Part shown: in pieces, positions 26,566 through 35,932 of the stretch
Numbering within the stretch: position 1 is the stretch's first letter
Layout: every line of letters begins with the position of its first letter
Source of the DNA: an uncultured bacterium
Lineage (GTDB): Bacteria; Muiribacteriota; Ozemobacteria; Ozemobacterales; Ozemobacteraceae
Assembly: GCA_946407375.1 (NCBI GenBank)
Contig: CAMJNS010000011.1
Location: 1 to 41,770, forward strand
DNA: 41,770 nt
Direction of reading: 5' to 3'
Made by a program: the position numbers and the translations under genes
Notes under the pieces: generated by a model
The model's database searches: none
What the model saw: only the letters and a program-made list of their open reading frames with translations
Told to the model about the DNA's origin: nothing

Positions 26566-28191
26566 TTAATAATCCATATCTGGAGCTACAGGAGCCTTAG
26601 CTTCCTTTTCAGGAGCTTCAGCAACCAAAACTTCAGTAGTCATTAATATAGAAGCTATTGAAGCAGCATTTTGAAGTGCTGAACGAGTAACCTTAGCTGG
26701 GTCTATGATACCAGCTTTAAACATATCGGTGTAATCATCAGCAACAACATCATAGCCGTAACCAGCCTTTTTAGATTCTTTTACATTTTCAATAATTACA
26801 GAAGGTTCAAGTCCTGCATTATGGAGAATCATTGTCATAGGAGCATAGAGAGCTTTTCTAACGATTGTGTAACCAATCTTTTCTTCATCTTTAGCTTCTT
26901 TTTCTAACTTTTCAAGAGCTTTAAGAGCGTTGATATAAGTAACTCCGCCACCTGCTACAACACCTTCTTCGATTGCTGCACGAGTAGCACTCAAAGCATC
27001 TTCAACTCTGGTTTTTCTTTCTTTCATAGCGGTTTCAGTAGCAGCACCAACTTTAATAACTGCAACGCCACCTGCTAATTTAGCAAGTCTTTCCTGGAGT
27101 TTTTCTTTATCGTAAGAACTAGTGCTATGTTCAAGTTCTGCTTTGATCTGACCAATTCTATTCTTCAAAGCCTTAGTGTCGCCACAACCTTCAACTATAG
27201 TAGTAAGGTCTTTTGCTACAACAACTTTCTTAGCCTGACCAAGCTGATTAACAGTAACATTTTCTAACTTCATACCGAGATCATTAGAAATGCATTCACC
27301 ACCAGTAAGAACTGCTATATCAGCAAGCATTGCTTTCTTTCTGTCGCCGAAGCCAGGAGCCTTAACAGCAACACAGTTGAAAGTGCCACGAAGTTTATTA
27401 ACTACCAATGTAGCCAAAGCTTCACCTTCGATATCATCAGCGATGATGAGAAGAGGCTTATTAACCTGAACAACCTTTTCAAGAATTGGAAGCAATTCTT
27501 TTAAGTTGTTAATCTTGTTTTCAGTAATAAGAATGTATGGATTATCAAGAACAGCTTCCATTCTTTCCTGATCTGTTACCATATATGGGCTGATGTAACC
27601 TTTATCAAATTCCATACCATCAGTGAAATCAAGTTGAGTATCAAAGCTCTGAGCTTCTTCAACTGTAATAACACCGTCTTTACCAACTTTATCCATTGCT
27701 TCAGCAATCAAATCACCGATTTCTTTATCTCTAGCAGAGATAGTTGCAACTTGAGCAACGCTGTCTTTATTATCATCAACTTTTTTAGCAAGTTTTTTGA
27801 TTTCTTCAACTACAGCGGCAACAGCTTTTTCAATACCACGTTTTACATAAGTTGGATTAGCACCTGCAGTAACGTTCTTGAAACCTTCATGAACAATAGC
27901 TTGAGCAAGAACAGTAGCAGTAGTAGTGCCGTCACCAGCAACGTCATTAGTTTTTGCTGCAACTTCTTTTACGAGCTGTGCGCCCATATTTTCAAACTTG
28001 TCTGTAACTTCGATTTCTTTTGCAATAGTTACTCCGTCGTTAGTAACAGTTGGACTACCAAATTTCTTGTCGAGGATAGCATAGCAACCCTTTGGACCAA
28101 GAGTAGCACGAACTGCATTAGCAACAGTATCAACACCTTTTTCTAGAGATTTTCTAGCTTCTTCCCAATATTTTAATTCTTTAGCAGACAT
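26566..28191 (-). CDS. groEL: Chaperonin GroEL, copy 1, without GGM tail
   Basis: The 541-residue Hsp60 subunit forms the folding barrel with GroES. The ATP-site motif [16 protein letters not shown], the apical domain, and the signature [15 protein letters not shown] are intact. The C-terminus ends [12 protein letters not shown] and lacks the Gly-Gly-Met repeats found in copy 2 and in most housekeeping GroELs. The N-terminal [15 protein letters not shown] replaces the common LGPKGRNVVLDK. It follows its own groES by 29 bp with RBS AGGAG. Divergence from copy 2 across the apical domain suggests specialised clients or expression. Confidence 0.96.
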   Translation of the reverse strand: MSAKELKYWEEARKSLEKGVDTVANAVRATLGPKGCYAILDKKFGSPTVTNDGVTIAKEIEVTDKFENMGAQLVKEVAAKTNDVAGDGTTTATVLAQAIVHEGFKNVTAGANPTYVKRGIEKAVAAVVEEIKKLAKKVDDNKDSVAQVATISARDKEIGDLIAEAMDKVGKDGVITVEEAQSFDTQLDFTDGMEFDKGYISPYMVTDQERMEAVLDNPYILITENKINNLKELLPILEKVVQVNKPLLIIADDIEGEALATLVVNKLRGTFNCVAVKAPGFGDRKKAMLADIAVLTGGECISNDLGMKLENVTVNQLGQAKKVVVAKDLTTIVEGCGDTKALKNRIGQIKAELEHSTSSYDKEKLQERLAKLAGGVAVIKVGAATETAMKERKTRVEDALSATRAAIEEGVVAGGGVTYINALKALEKLEKEAKDEEKIGYTIVRKALYAPMTMILHNAGLEPSVIIENVKESKKAGYGYDVVADDYTDMFKAGIIDPAKVTRSALQNAASIASILMTTEVLVAEAPEKEAKAPVAPDMDY

Positions 28192-28220
28192 TGTAAGCTC
28201 CTTAAGAACAGCGTTCTATA

Positions 28221-28514
28221 TTATTCTGCTATAACAGCAAGAATGTCTTCTTCACGAAGGATAAGATAAGATTCTTCGTCAACCTTTATTTCAGTACCAG
28301 CATATTTAGAATAAATAACTTTATCATCAGCTTTAACTGTTAATGGAGTGCGTTTACCATCATCATTCATTTTGCCAGGACCAACAGCAATTACAACACC
28401 TTCAACAGGTTTTTCTTTGCTAGCTGTATCTGGAAGAATGATTCCGCCTTTTGAAACTTCAACTGCTTCTTTAGCTTTAATTATTACTCTATCGTTTAAT
28501 GGTTTAAGATTCAT
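28221..28514 (-). CDS. groES: Co-chaperonin GroES, copy 1
   Basis: The 97-residue Hsp10 lid begins [13 protein letters not shown], has the mobile loop [18 protein letters not shown] that docks on GroEL, and [28 protein letters not shown] at the end. The loop tip GGIIL is canonical. It is paired with groEL copy 1 directly downstream and lies 103 bp after groEL copy 2, with a hairpin between them. Confidence 0.97.
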   Translation of the reverse strand: MNLKPLNDRVIIKAKEAVEVSKGGIILPDTASKEKPVEGVVIAVGPGKMNDDGKRTPLTVKADDKVIYSKYAGTEIKVDEESYLILREEDILAVIAE

Positions 28515-28549
28515 TTTAATTTATCCTTTCGATTATTTTTATTTTATAT

Positions 28550-28577
28550 CCTCTGCCAATTTTACGACTGGCAGAGG
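28550..28577 (-). terminator. Hairpin between groEL2 and groES1
   Basis: CCTCTGCCA-N10-TGGCAGAGG, a perfect 9-bp stem, 40 bp after groEL2. On the minus strand it is followed only by AT-rich sequence without a clean T run. It may be a weak terminator, attenuator or processing site that tunes the second pair relative to the first. Confidence 0.55.
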
Positions 28578-28589
28578 GTTTAAGATTAT

Positions 28590-28609
28590 ATGCAACGCTT
28601 ATGCGACGG
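28590..28609. repeat. ATGCRACG repeats downstream of groEL2
   Basis: ATGCAACGC (28590) and ATGCGACGG (28601). Three similar nonamers lie upstream of groES2 at 30895, 30908 and 30920, so the groESL2 pair is framed by the same short repeats. Confidence 0.5.
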
Positions 28610-28617
28610 TTCTTTTA

Positions 28618-30276
28618 TTACATCATGCCGGGCATACCCATACCGCCCATACCGTTCATTCCGCCCATACCGCCCATTGCTGGAGCAGCTTTGTTTTCTT
28701 CTGGAACATCAGCTACAAGAACTTCTGTAGTCATAAGAATTGAAGCTATTGATGAAGCGTTCTGGAGAGCTGAACGAGTAACCTTAGCTGGGTCTATGAT
28801 ACCAGCTTCGAACATATCGGTATATTCATTGGTAAGAACGTTATAACCATAACCGTTCTTCTTAGAAGCTTTAATCTTTTCAATAATAACAGCGGGTTCA
28901 AGACCAGCATTAGTAAGAATGAAATGTATTGGTTTCTGGAGAGCTTTTCTTACGATTTCAACACCGATTTTTTCTTCGTCGGTAACTTTTAGATTGTCTA
29001 AGCCAACCATAGCATTAAGAAGTGCAACGCCACCACCAGCTACAACACCTTCTTCAACTGCTGCACGAGTAGCACTCAAAGCATCTTCAACTCTAGTCTT
29101 TCTTTCTTTCATAGCAGTTTCAGTAGCAGCACCAACTTTAATTACTGCAACGCCGCCAGAAAGCTTAGCAAGTCTTTCCTGGAGTTTTTCTTTATCGTAA
29201 GAGCTTGTGCTTCTTTCGATTTCGGCTTTAATCTGACCAATTCTGTTCTGAACGTCTTGAGCTTTACCAGCACCTTCAATAATAGTTGTAGATTCTTTTG
29301 TAATTACAACTTTCTTAGCAGTACCAAGATTTTCAAGTGTAGCATTTTCAAGTTTGAGACCAACTTCAGCACTGATCTTCTGACCACCAGTGAGAATTGC
29401 TATATCTTCAAGCATAGCTTTACGTCTGTCACCGAATGCTGGAGCTTTAACTGCAACACAATTGAATGTGCCGCGGAGTTTGTTAACTACTAATGTAGCA
29501 AGAGCTTCTCCTTCGATGTCTTCAGCGATGATGAGGATTGGTTTTCTAGTCTGAACAACAGATTCAAGTATTGGAAGAATTTCTTTAATGCTGTTGATTT
29601 TGCTGTCAGTAATAAGAATGTAAGGATTTTCAAGAACAGCTTCCATTCTTTCTGGATCTGTTACCATATATGGGCTTACATAACCTTTATCAAATTCCAT
29701 ACCTTCAACGAAATCAAGAGTTGTATCGAAGCTCTTAGCTTCTTCAACAGTAATAACGCCGTCTTTACCAACTTTATCCATTGCTTCGGCAATAACTTTA
29801 CCGATTTCAGTATCACGAGCAGAAATAGTAGCAACCTGAGCTACGCTTTCTTTTTTATCATCTATTCTTACAGACTGTTCGTGGATAGTCTTTACAACTG
29901 CTGCAACAGCTTTTTCAATACCACGTTTAATATAAATAGGAGTAGCACCTGCGGCTGTGTTCTTAAAACCTTCCTGAACAATAGCCTGAGCAAGAACTGT
30001 AGCTGTAGTAGTACCGTCACCAGCTATATCATTGGTTTTACTAGCAACTTCTTTTACAAGTTGAGCACCCATATTTTCAAAACGATCGGAAACTTCGATT
30101 TCTTTAGCAATCATAACGCCGTCGTTAGTAACAGTTGGGCTACCAAAACTCTTGTTAAGGATAGCATAGCAACCCTTTGGACCAAGTGTAGAACGAACTG
30201 CATTTGCAACGGTATCAACACCTTTTTCAAGTGCTCTGCGAGCATTTTCACCATACTTTAGCTGTTTAGCTGCCAT
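28618..30276 (-). CDS. groEL: Chaperonin GroEL, copy 2, with GGM tail
   Basis: The 552-residue Hsp60 subunit has intact ATP-site ([16 protein letters not shown]) and [13 protein letters not shown] motifs. The C-terminus is the classical [18 protein letters not shown] tail that lines the folding cavity, suggesting this is the housekeeping copy. It shares [15 protein letters not shown] with copy 1. The gene lies 104 bp after groES2; that spacer contains the palindrome AGAGATAA-C-TTATCTCT directly after the groES2 stop. Confidence 0.96.
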   Translation of the reverse strand: MAAKQLKYGENARRALEKGVDTVANAVRSTLGPKGCYAILNKSFGSPTVTNDGVMIAKEIEVSDRFENMGAQLVKEVASKTNDIAGDGTTTATVLAQAIVQEGFKNTAAGATPIYIKRGIEKAVAAVVKTIHEQSVRIDDKKESVAQVATISARDTEIGKVIAEAMDKVGKDGVITVEEAKSFDTTLDFVEGMEFDKGYVSPYMVTDPERMEAVLENPYILITDSKINSIKEILPILESVVQTRKPILIIAEDIEGEALATLVVNKLRGTFNCVAVKAPAFGDRRKAMLEDIAILTGGQKISAEVGLKLENATLENLGTAKKVVITKESTTIIEGAGKAQDVQNRIGQIKAEIERSTSSYDKEKLQERLAKLSGGVAVIKVGAATETAMKERKTRVEDALSATRAAVEEGVVAGGGVALLNAMVGLDNLKVTDEEKIGVEIVRKALQKPIHFILTNAGLEPAVIIEKIKASKKNGYGYNVLTNEYTDMFEAGIIDPAKVTRSALQNASSIASILMTTEVLVADVPEENKAAPAMGGMGGMNGMGGMGMPGMM

Positions 30277-30360
30277 AATAATATATCTCCTATATATAAA
30301 TATTTTTTTGACTTAGTTTATTATGTAACTACGATTGATGTAGTCGATATTTTGACTTTT

Positions 30361-30377
30361 AGAGATAACTTATCTCT
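30361..30377. promoter_or_regulatory. Palindrome in the groES2-groEL2 spacer
   Basis: AGAGATAA-C-TTATCTCT, perfect 8-bp arms with a single central base, three bases after the groES2 stop. Too tight a loop for a stable RNA hairpin, so a protein site is more likely. Confidence 0.35.
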
Positions 30378-30380
30378 TTA

Positions 30381-30668
30381 TCATTCTACGGCGAGGACGT
30401 CGTCTTCTTTCATGATTAGGTGTTTAACACCATCAAGCATGATTTCAGAGCCAGACCATTCAGTAAAATAAACTTTATCGCCTTGTTTAACTTGCATTGG
30501 AATCAATTTACCTTTTTTGTCGGTTAAACCTTTACCTGTAAAAACAACAGTGCCAGTCTTTGGCTTTGCTTTAGAAGCTGTATCTGGGATAATAATACCA
30601 AAAGCTGTTTTGGTTTCTTCGTCAGCGGGTTTAACAACAATTCTGTTACCCATAGGGGTGAGGTTCAT
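30381..30668 (-). CDS. groES: Co-chaperonin GroES, copy 2
   Basis: The 95-residue Hsp10 begins MNLTPMGNRIVVKPADEETK. The mobile loop tip is FGIII (TKTAFGIIIPDTASKAKP) instead of GGIIL of copy 1, a change at the GroEL contact. RBS AGGAG lies seven bases before ATG. It is first in the chaperone cluster and carries the only long upstream region, with a sigma-54-like motif. Confidence 0.96.
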   Translation of the reverse strand: MNLTPMGNRIVVKPADEETKTAFGIIIPDTASKAKPKTGTVVFTGKGLTDKKGKLIPMQVKQGDKVYFTEWSGSEIMLDGVKHLIMKEDDVLAVE

Positions 30669-31070
30669 GATTTGTCTCCTGATTAATCTTTAAAAATATT
30701 TTGATATATTTCATTAGCAAGGAGTATGCCAACTTAAAAATTTAGGGAAAAGGGTATAGGAATTAGGAAAAAGAGAATTGTTTTAGCCAAAGGGAATCAC
30801 AGCAATAATCATAGTTATAAAACTTTTTGGTTTAACAATTTCCCCTATTCTCTCATCCCTACCCCCTAACCCCTAAAACGGTGTACACCGTTTCATGCGA
30901 CGCAAAAATGCAACGCTTTATGCAACGAGGGAAACCAAATTATACTTTTAATAAAATATTTATTTTTTAATATTAATGATGATTAATATCTTGTATTATA
31001 TTTAAATAGATTATTTTCTAAAATATGCTAACATAATTATTTAACATTATTTTGAGAGGCTCTTTAAGCT
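30669..31070. other. Divergent intergenic region with palindrome and short repeats
   Basis: This 402-bp gap separates groES2 and the zinc-ribbon gene. Besides the sigma-54-like motif it holds the perfect 18-bp palindrome AAACGGTGTACACCGTTT (30876-30893), the ATGCRACG nonamers at 30895, 30908 and 30920, and a C-rich/G-rich low-complexity pair (AGGGAAAAGGG near 30745; CCCCTA repeats at 30840-30875). An AT-rich stretch precedes the next gene. No ORF with coding character is seen. Confidence 0.6.
30717..30732 (-). promoter_or_regulatory. Sigma-54-like -24/-12 motif upstream of groES2
   Basis: Minus strand TGGCAT-ACTCC-TTGCT matches the sigma-54 consensus TGGCAC-N5-TTGCW at all but one base, with the exact spacing. 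The predicted start would be near 30706, giving a leader of about 38 nt before the groES2 ATG. A sigma-70 reading (TTGGCA, 17 bp, ATATAT) overlaps it and cannot be excluded. Confidence 0.4.
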
Positions 31071-33425
31071 ATGGCCAATAATCCTATAATTGTTAAATGT
31101 TCTTCTTGTAGTTCTAACGTTGAATATGACATAAAAGAGCATAGTTACCGATGTAAAGCTTGTGGTCAGGAAACCACCAATGCCGATGCTGTAACAAGAT
31201 TAGCAAACTGGCGCAAGGAACAGCAAAGCAAAATAAAAGAGGAACTTCACGGACTTCCGCAAACAGTTGTATCTTGTCCTAATTGTGGTGCTGAATTATT
31301 TTTCAAAGAAGATGAAGCTACAGCGAATTGCCCATATTGCGATACTCCAATGATTCGCAAAGAATATGACAAAATTGCCTCTTTCCCAGAAAGCATTATT
31401 CCTTTTAAAATTACATTAGATGAAGCCAAGAAAAGGCTTCAAGATTATCTTGCACAAACAGGTAATAAATTTAAAGAAGAAGCTGAAATAGCTCAAAATA
31501 ACATTAACAAAATGCAGGGGTATTATCTGCCATACTGTCTTATCAGAGGACCTTTGGATTTTAACATAAATAGACCATTAACGAGTCGTCAGTTTCACTG
31601 TGAAGTTTTTGTTGAGAAAAACTTTATCAGCGGTTCAAAAGAGCTTGATAATCTTGTTCTAGATGCGATGGAACCATATGACTGGAAAGAAATTGTTCCC
31701 TTTAACTTTGGTTATATATCTGGTCAGTCTGTTAAAATAAGAAACATAGATGAAAATGAACTTACCAAAAGAGCCGCAGAAGAAGTTGCTGTCCAAGTAA
31801 GAGACCAAATTATCGAAAAAATGGATAGCGAAGCTATTGAAATTATGCCGGATACAGCTAATATATTGAGTGCTCCTGTTTTATTGCCAGTTTATTATTT
31901 TAAGGTCGGTGATTTTACTGTCGCTGTAAACGGGCAAACAGGCAGGGTTTCAATGACTAATAAACATCCAACAAAAAAAATTGTTAATTATTCAGGTTGG
32001 ATAGCTTTGGCTGCTTTTACAGCATTAGGTGTTGTTTTATTTAGCGCATTAGGTCTTTTTGATGACCCCAAAATCAATACAACAACCTTATTATTACTTT
32101 TCTCAGTTTATTTCTTTAGTACTCCTGTTGGTTTAATCGTTTTATTACTGCCTAAAAGAATAAAAACAATAATCGAAAAATTCCCTCATGCTAGCGAAAA
32201 ATGTCTTTCAATTCGTAAGCCAGATAAAACTATGGCATATAAACTCGAAAATATATCTTTATATGACGAAAAAACTAACTCTTCTTTCTGGCAAGAAGAA
32301 GTGCCTGAGCCTTGGTTCTGGGAAAAAGAAGGGTCAGAAAAATTCAGCTTAGAGTTTAATTTATATAAGGGTTCAACATTATTAAAGCAGGCATTTTCAT
32401 TAATGTTTTTACCTTTTACCCTATCTTTGTTTGTATTAATTTGTATTAGCTTTTATTATAGTAGTTTAGAATTATTCAAACATATTTTTTTATCTATTGC
32501 ATTAATGAATGTATGGTGGGTATTGGGTTTTGCAAGCACTTATTTTTTGGCCGCATTAATATATCACCTAATTAAATATGATTCAAAAATAGAAAAAATT
32601 CCCGTAAATAAATGTTGTCACTTTAGCTCATTTTTCCCATATATTTTTTATCTGGCAATAACAGTTTGTTTACCATTCTGTTTGGTTTTAATGCTGGTTA
32701 CTTTTGGAGGGACTGCTCATTTCTTTGAGGAACAAGCAAAAGCAGTTCAAAAAACCGAAGAAAAAGAAGCTAGACTTGCTAAATTACATGAAATAGAAAA
32801 GAATCTTCCTGCTTTAAAACAAGATAAAACAATATTTAAAAATATGCAAACCAAAGACAATATTCTTTTCACTTATAATCAGGAACAGCATAGATACTTT
32901 ATTAATTTATTTGATATAAACAAGTTTTCCTCATATCTTTTTTCGGTTACAACCAATGAGGATGAAAGAATATATTGCTACAATAAGGTTGGCAGTAAAG
33001 AAAAAAGCCAAGAATTATATAAAGTGAATGTTAATCAAGACTCATTCGTTATTACAAATATTAATACAAATGACAGATGGAAGGTTAATTACAAAAACAA
33101 CAAGGTTGTTATTCAAAAGGGGCAACCTTCAGAAGAGAAAACCATTTACATTCTTGAAGATGAAACCAAAAACGGAATGTATTATTTAACCGACTCTAAT
33201 TTAAAATATATAGGAAATACTCGATTAGATAAAGATAATAACCTGCTTGTATTCACTAAAGACGATACTGACCCGAAAAATTTTAAGATAGCTTATTTTT
33301 CTGTGAATAGCCAACCTGGTAAAAACGGGAACAAACTAATCGGTTCCCCTGCTATTTTAACAATTGATGAATTTCCACTAAACCTTCGCTGTGTTATGAT
33401 TCTCGAACTCTCCCAGATGGAGTAA
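31071..33425 (+). CDS. Double-zinc-ribbon multipass membrane protein
   Basis: The protein has 784 residues. Two N-terminal zinc ribbons are visible: CSSC...CKAC (about residues 10-34) and CPNC...CPYC (about 70-92), each with paired CxxC. A soluble domain follows, then about five membrane segments, the first pair near 308-360 (WIALAAFTALGVVLFSALGL; LLLLFSVYFFSTPVGLIVLL) and others near 445-475, 480-505 and 525-550. The C-terminal 220 residues are soluble and beta-rich. Similar zinc-ribbon membrane proteins are often mislabelled 'TFIIB-type' or 'PriA-like'; the ribbon alone does not imply DNA binding. It is transcribed away from the chaperones. Function unknown. Confidence 0.8.
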   Translation: MANNPIIVKCSSCSSNVEYDIKEHSYRCKACGQETTNADAVTRLANWRKEQQSKIKEELHGLPQTVVSCPNCGAELFFKEDEATANCPYCDTPMIRKEYDKIASFPESIIPFKITLDEAKKRLQDYLAQTGNKFKEEAEIAQNNINKMQGYYLPYCLIRGPLDFNINRPLTSRQFHCEVFVEKNFISGSKELDNLVLDAMEPYDWKEIVPFNFGYISGQSVKIRNIDENELTKRAAEEVAVQVRDQIIEKMDSEAIEIMPDTANILSAPVLLPVYYFKVGDFTVAVNGQTGRVSMTNKHPTKKIVNYSGWIALAAFTALGVVLFSALGLFDDPKINTTTLLLLFSVYFFSTPVGLIVLLLPKRIKTIIEKFPHASEKCLSIRKPDKTMAYKLENISLYDEKTNSSFWQEEVPEPWFWEKEGSEKFSLEFNLYKGSTLLKQAFSLMFLPFTLSLFVLICISFYYSSLELFKHIFLSIALMNVWWVLGFASTYFLAALIYHLIKYDSKIEKIPVNKCCHFSSFFPYIFYLAITVCLPFCLVLMLVTFGGTAHFFEEQAKAVQKTEEKEARLAKLHEIEKNLPALKQDKTIFKNMQTKDNILFTYNQEQHRYFINLFDINKFSSYLFSVTTNEDERIYCYNKVGSKEKSQELYKVNVNQDSFVITNINTNDRWKVNYKNNKVVIQKGQPSEEKTIYILEDETKNGMYYLTDSNLKYIGNTRLDKDNNLLVFTKDDTDPKNFKIAYFSVNSQPGKNGNKLIGSPAILTIDEFPLNLRCVMILELSQME

Positions 33426-33429
33426 TATT

Positions 33430-33478
33430 GAGGGGGCTGCAAAGCAAAGCTTTGCGGTAGCGTGGCAATCCAGTTTTT
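33430..33478. repeat. Dispersed repeat fragment
   Basis: GAGGGGGCTGC, the inverted pair GCAAAGC-AAA-GCTTTGC (33439-33455), then GTAGCGTGGCAATCCAG and a T run. It joins the GAGGGGGCT module of the 26471/34221 family to the GTGGCAATCCAG module of the 213-bp elements. The hairpin may end transcription of the zinc-ribbon gene. Confidence 0.6.
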
Positions 33479-33534
33479 TAGGAATATTATATTTAATGAC
33501 ATATACCGTTAATTAAAATGGAGTCTAGAAATAT

Positions 33535-34917
33535 ATGAAAGAAGTAAAAAATACAGATAGAAGTTATATATATAATTTAAAATTTTATTTTTCATTTGAT
33601 GAAGAAGACTTTGAAGGCGAATGGAAGCCAGGACAAGTTAAACAAAGAGCGAAAAAAAGCTTAAATAGAGACCCTAATGGTCACTTTGTCTTAGAAATTT
33701 GGGAACATCGCGACAAATACAAAGCGATGGATTTTTCAACAACATACTATGAATTAGAAGAATCAGAAATACTAGATTGTATAAATAAAGCTCTTGAACA
33801 AAGGAAAATAACAGAAAAACAAAAAAATGATTTTTTATCTGAATATTATGCGCCTTTTAAAAAGTCTATTAGATATATAGATGATGTTGTTGTATTTGAC
33901 AATGGTTTATATAAGCTGTTTAAATCAAGTGGCAAATACTATTTAGGTGTAAAAAACAAAAACTACAAGCTTACCTGTCACCCTTATGAACCTTGCACAT
34001 ATATAGATGGAAGATGTATTCACAACGCTTTCAATATCACCGATGTCTTTGAGGCTTTTCTTTATAAAGAAAAAATTACCAGCATTACTGGAAGAGAATA
34101 CGGCCCGAGAGAATTCTGCGATCTGGTCTATGCTATGGTAGAAAACAATTTAATCGATGAGAATATAGGATATATGGAAAATATTCTCTGGGGCGAAAAG
34201 AAAGATATTAATTCTAAGAATGCTCCCCAAAAGCAAAGCTTTGGGGGAGCTGCTGAACAAAGTGAAGCTGAGGGGGCTGCCAGTCAAAGACTAGCGGTGA
34301 CTGAGGGGGCTACTCAAATAGTGAGCGGTGAGCATTCAGACGACGACCTAGACGAATCCACTCTAGAAACAGATTTCGGCTACGAATTAAAAGGGACTCT
34401 TCGTGAAAGAATCATTCGAATGATGGAAATAGCTGGTGATGAAGAAAATAGAAAGTTTAATATTTCCAGCATAAAAGCTTCTTATAATAAAGCAAAAGTT
34501 AATCTTTATCCTACTGCTGAAAAATATCTTTCACGCTATGCTTATCTTTTTTCTTCTATGTCCCCAACTTTTAAATATGCAATAGACAGCACAAGATTCT
34601 TTTTTGACTGCTATGATTCTGTTGACGAAATTACTGATCAGGTAGAATTGTTAAAAAAGGCAACTTTTGACACGACGTTACCTGATACTGGTTATAATTT
34701 TTCAAAAATCTATTTAAAAATAAAAGAAAAAGCCCTATGCAACATTACTGCTGTTGGACTTTTCGGTATCAAACAGCCTTCAACAGTCTATATTGGCGAA
34801 AATGGCAAACTCTACGCTACCAAAGGCGACATTAACGATATACGAGTTTACGATTCACTAATCGACCTATTGGAATACGAACTAAAAGACCATATTCCAA
34901 TGGGTATTACAGATTAG
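33535..34917 (+). CDS. Unknown protein carrying an in-frame repeat insertion
   Basis: This 460-residue soluble protein has no signal peptide or membrane segment. The N-terminal part (about 1-228) includes FYFSFDEEDFEGEW, HFVLEIWEHRDKY and a CHPYEPCTYIDGRC stretch. Residues about 229-267 are encoded by a dispersed genomic repeat (NAPQKQSFGGAAEQSEAEGA...), low-complexity and unlike the rest. The C-terminal part resumes (LKGTLRERIIRMMEIAGDEE...) and ends DHIPMGITD. RBS GGAG is 11 bases before ATG. I do not recognise a family. It may be co-transcribed with the zinc-ribbon gene 109 bp upstream, although a repeat hairpin lies between them. Confidence 0.7.
   Translation: MKEVKNTDRSYIYNLKFYFSFDEEDFEGEWKPGQVKQRAKKSLNRDPNGHFVLEIWEHRDKYKAMDFSTTYYELEESEILDCINKALEQRKITEKQKNDFLSEYYAPFKKSIRYIDDVVVFDNGLYKLFKSSGKYYLGVKNKNYKLTCHPYEPCTYIDGRCIHNAFNITDVFEAFLYKEKITSITGREYGPREFCDLVYAMVENNLIDENIGYMENILWGEKKDINSKNAPQKQSFGGAAEQSEAEGAASQRLAVTEGATQIVSGEHSDDDLDESTLETDFGYELKGTLRERIIRMMEIAGDEENRKFNISSIKASYNKAKVNLYPTAEKYLSRYAYLFSSMSPTFKYAIDSTRFFFDCYDSVDEITDQVELLKKATFDTTLPDTGYNFSKIYLKIKEKALCNITAVGLFGIKQPSTVYIGENGKLYATKGDINDIRVYDSLIDLLEYELKDHIPMGITD
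34221..34335 (+). repeat. Palindromic repeat inserted in frame in a coding region
   Basis: TGCTCCCC...GGGGGAGCTG (hairpin CCCCAAA/TTTGGGG), then TGAGGGGGCTGCC and GTGACTGAGGGGGCTAC. Its start and end modules match the reverse of the intergenic repeat at 26471-26553. About 115 bp with no stop in the gene frame; it adds about 39 residues. Confidence 0.75.
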
Positions 34918-34930
34918 TTTTATTTTTCTA

Positions 34931-35866
34931 TTATTCGGCAAATAAATCGGTAGACAAGTATCTGTCACCAGAATCAGGCAGTAATACAACTATATTTTTA
35001 CCTTTGTTTTCTGGTCGCTTTGCAAGAATTACACCAGCCTTTAATGCTGCACCAGAGGAAATGCCAACCAAAATACCTTCAGATTTAGCATAATTTCTTC
35101 CTTCTTCGAATGCTTCTTCGTTTTCTATTGTAATAACTTCATCAAGAATTTTAGTATCGAGAGTATCAGGAATAAAGCCAGCACCAATTCCCTGAATTTT
35201 ATGAGCTCCTGGTGTACCCTTAGAAATTACTGGTGAACTTGCTGGTTCTACAGCAACAATTTTAACGTTTGGATTCTTTTCTTTTAAGTATCTTCCTACA
35301 CCTGTAACAGTTCCGCCAGTTCCAACGCCAGCTATAAAAATATCGACTTTTCCATCGGTTTGTCTGTATATTTCCGGTCCTGTTGTTCTATAATGCATTT
35401 CTGGATTAGCCTGATTTATAAATTGTCCTAAAATTACTGCTCCAGCAATGCTTTCTTTCAGTTCGTTTGCTTTTGCTATGGCGCCTTTCATGCCCAATTT
35501 CCCTTCAGTCAATACAAGATCAGCCCCATAAGCTTTCAAAAGCTTTCTTCGTTCAACACTCATTGTTTCAGGAAGAGTGAAAATAGCTTTGTAACCCTTT
35601 GCTGTAGCTGCCATAGCTAAGCCAATACCAGTGTTTCCGCTAGTTGGTTCTATTATAGTTGCCCCAGGCTTTAAAATACCTTTCCTTTCAGCGTCTTCAA
35701 TCATAGCCAAAGCAATTCTGTCTTTTACAGAACCAGCAGGATTCAAATATTCTAATTTGGTTAAAAGTGTGGTATCTGTAAGACCAGCTTGTTTGCTGTA
35801 TTTTGCCGCAATTAAAAGAGGGGTGTTTCCAATTAATTCTAGAACATTGTTTGTTAATTCAGACAT
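34931..35866 (-). CDS. cysK: Cysteine synthase (O-acetylserine sulfhydrylase)
   Basis: I start at ATG 35864-35866 (311 residues, [18 protein letters not shown]), preceded by a perfect AGGAGT; the longer frame begins 39 bp upstream inside the regulatory region. This PLP enzyme makes cysteine from O-acetylserine and sulfide. Signatures: the PLP lysine in [12 protein letters not shown], the substrate loop [12 protein letters not shown], the phosphate-binding [12 protein letters not shown], and [11 protein letters not shown] near the end. It is divergent from an Rrf2-family regulator, with a 25-bp palindrome overlapping its promoter, indicating repression by that regulator in response to cysteine or Fe-S status (inference from known CymR/IscR systems). 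Confidence 0.95.
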   Translation of the reverse strand: MSELTNNVLELIGNTPLLIAAKYSKQAGLTDTTLLTKLEYLNPAGSVKDRIALAMIEDAERKGILKPGATIIEPTSGNTGIGLAMAATAKGYKAIFTLPETMSVERRKLLKAYGADLVLTEGKLGMKGAIAKANELKESIAGAVILGQFINQANPEMHYRTTGPEIYRQTDGKVDIFIAGVGTGGTVTGVGRYLKEKNPNVKIVAVEPASSPVISKGTPGAHKIQGIGAGFIPDTLDTKILDEVITIENEEAFEEGRNYAKSEGILVGISSGAALKAGVILAKRPENKGKNIVVLLPDSGDRYLSTDLFAE

Positions 35867-35907
35867 ATTTACTCCTAGAAATAAAGTTATTAATTCTATT
35901 TTCAAGA

Positions 35908-35932
35908 ATTTCCTACCAAATCAGTAGGAAAT
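35908..35932. promoter_or_regulatory. Rrf2-type operator palindrome
   Basis: ATTTCCTAC-N7-GTAGGAAAT, perfect 9-bp arms, 25 bp total, the same length as IscR/Rrf2-type operators. It abuts the cysK -10 box, so binding should block cysK transcription. Confidence 0.75.

Noticed and set aside
27634..28146. 170-residue ORF opposite groEL1, and a similar one opposite groEL2 (29881-30261)
   Set aside because: Antisense shadows of highly conserved groEL codons; composition is Ser/Asn/Phe-rich and non-protein-like.
26411..30900. CIRCE (HrcA) element for the chaperone genes
   Set aside because: No TTAGCACTC-N9-GAGTGCTAA-like palindrome is present in any spacer; the TAGCACTC strings found are inside groEL coding sequence.
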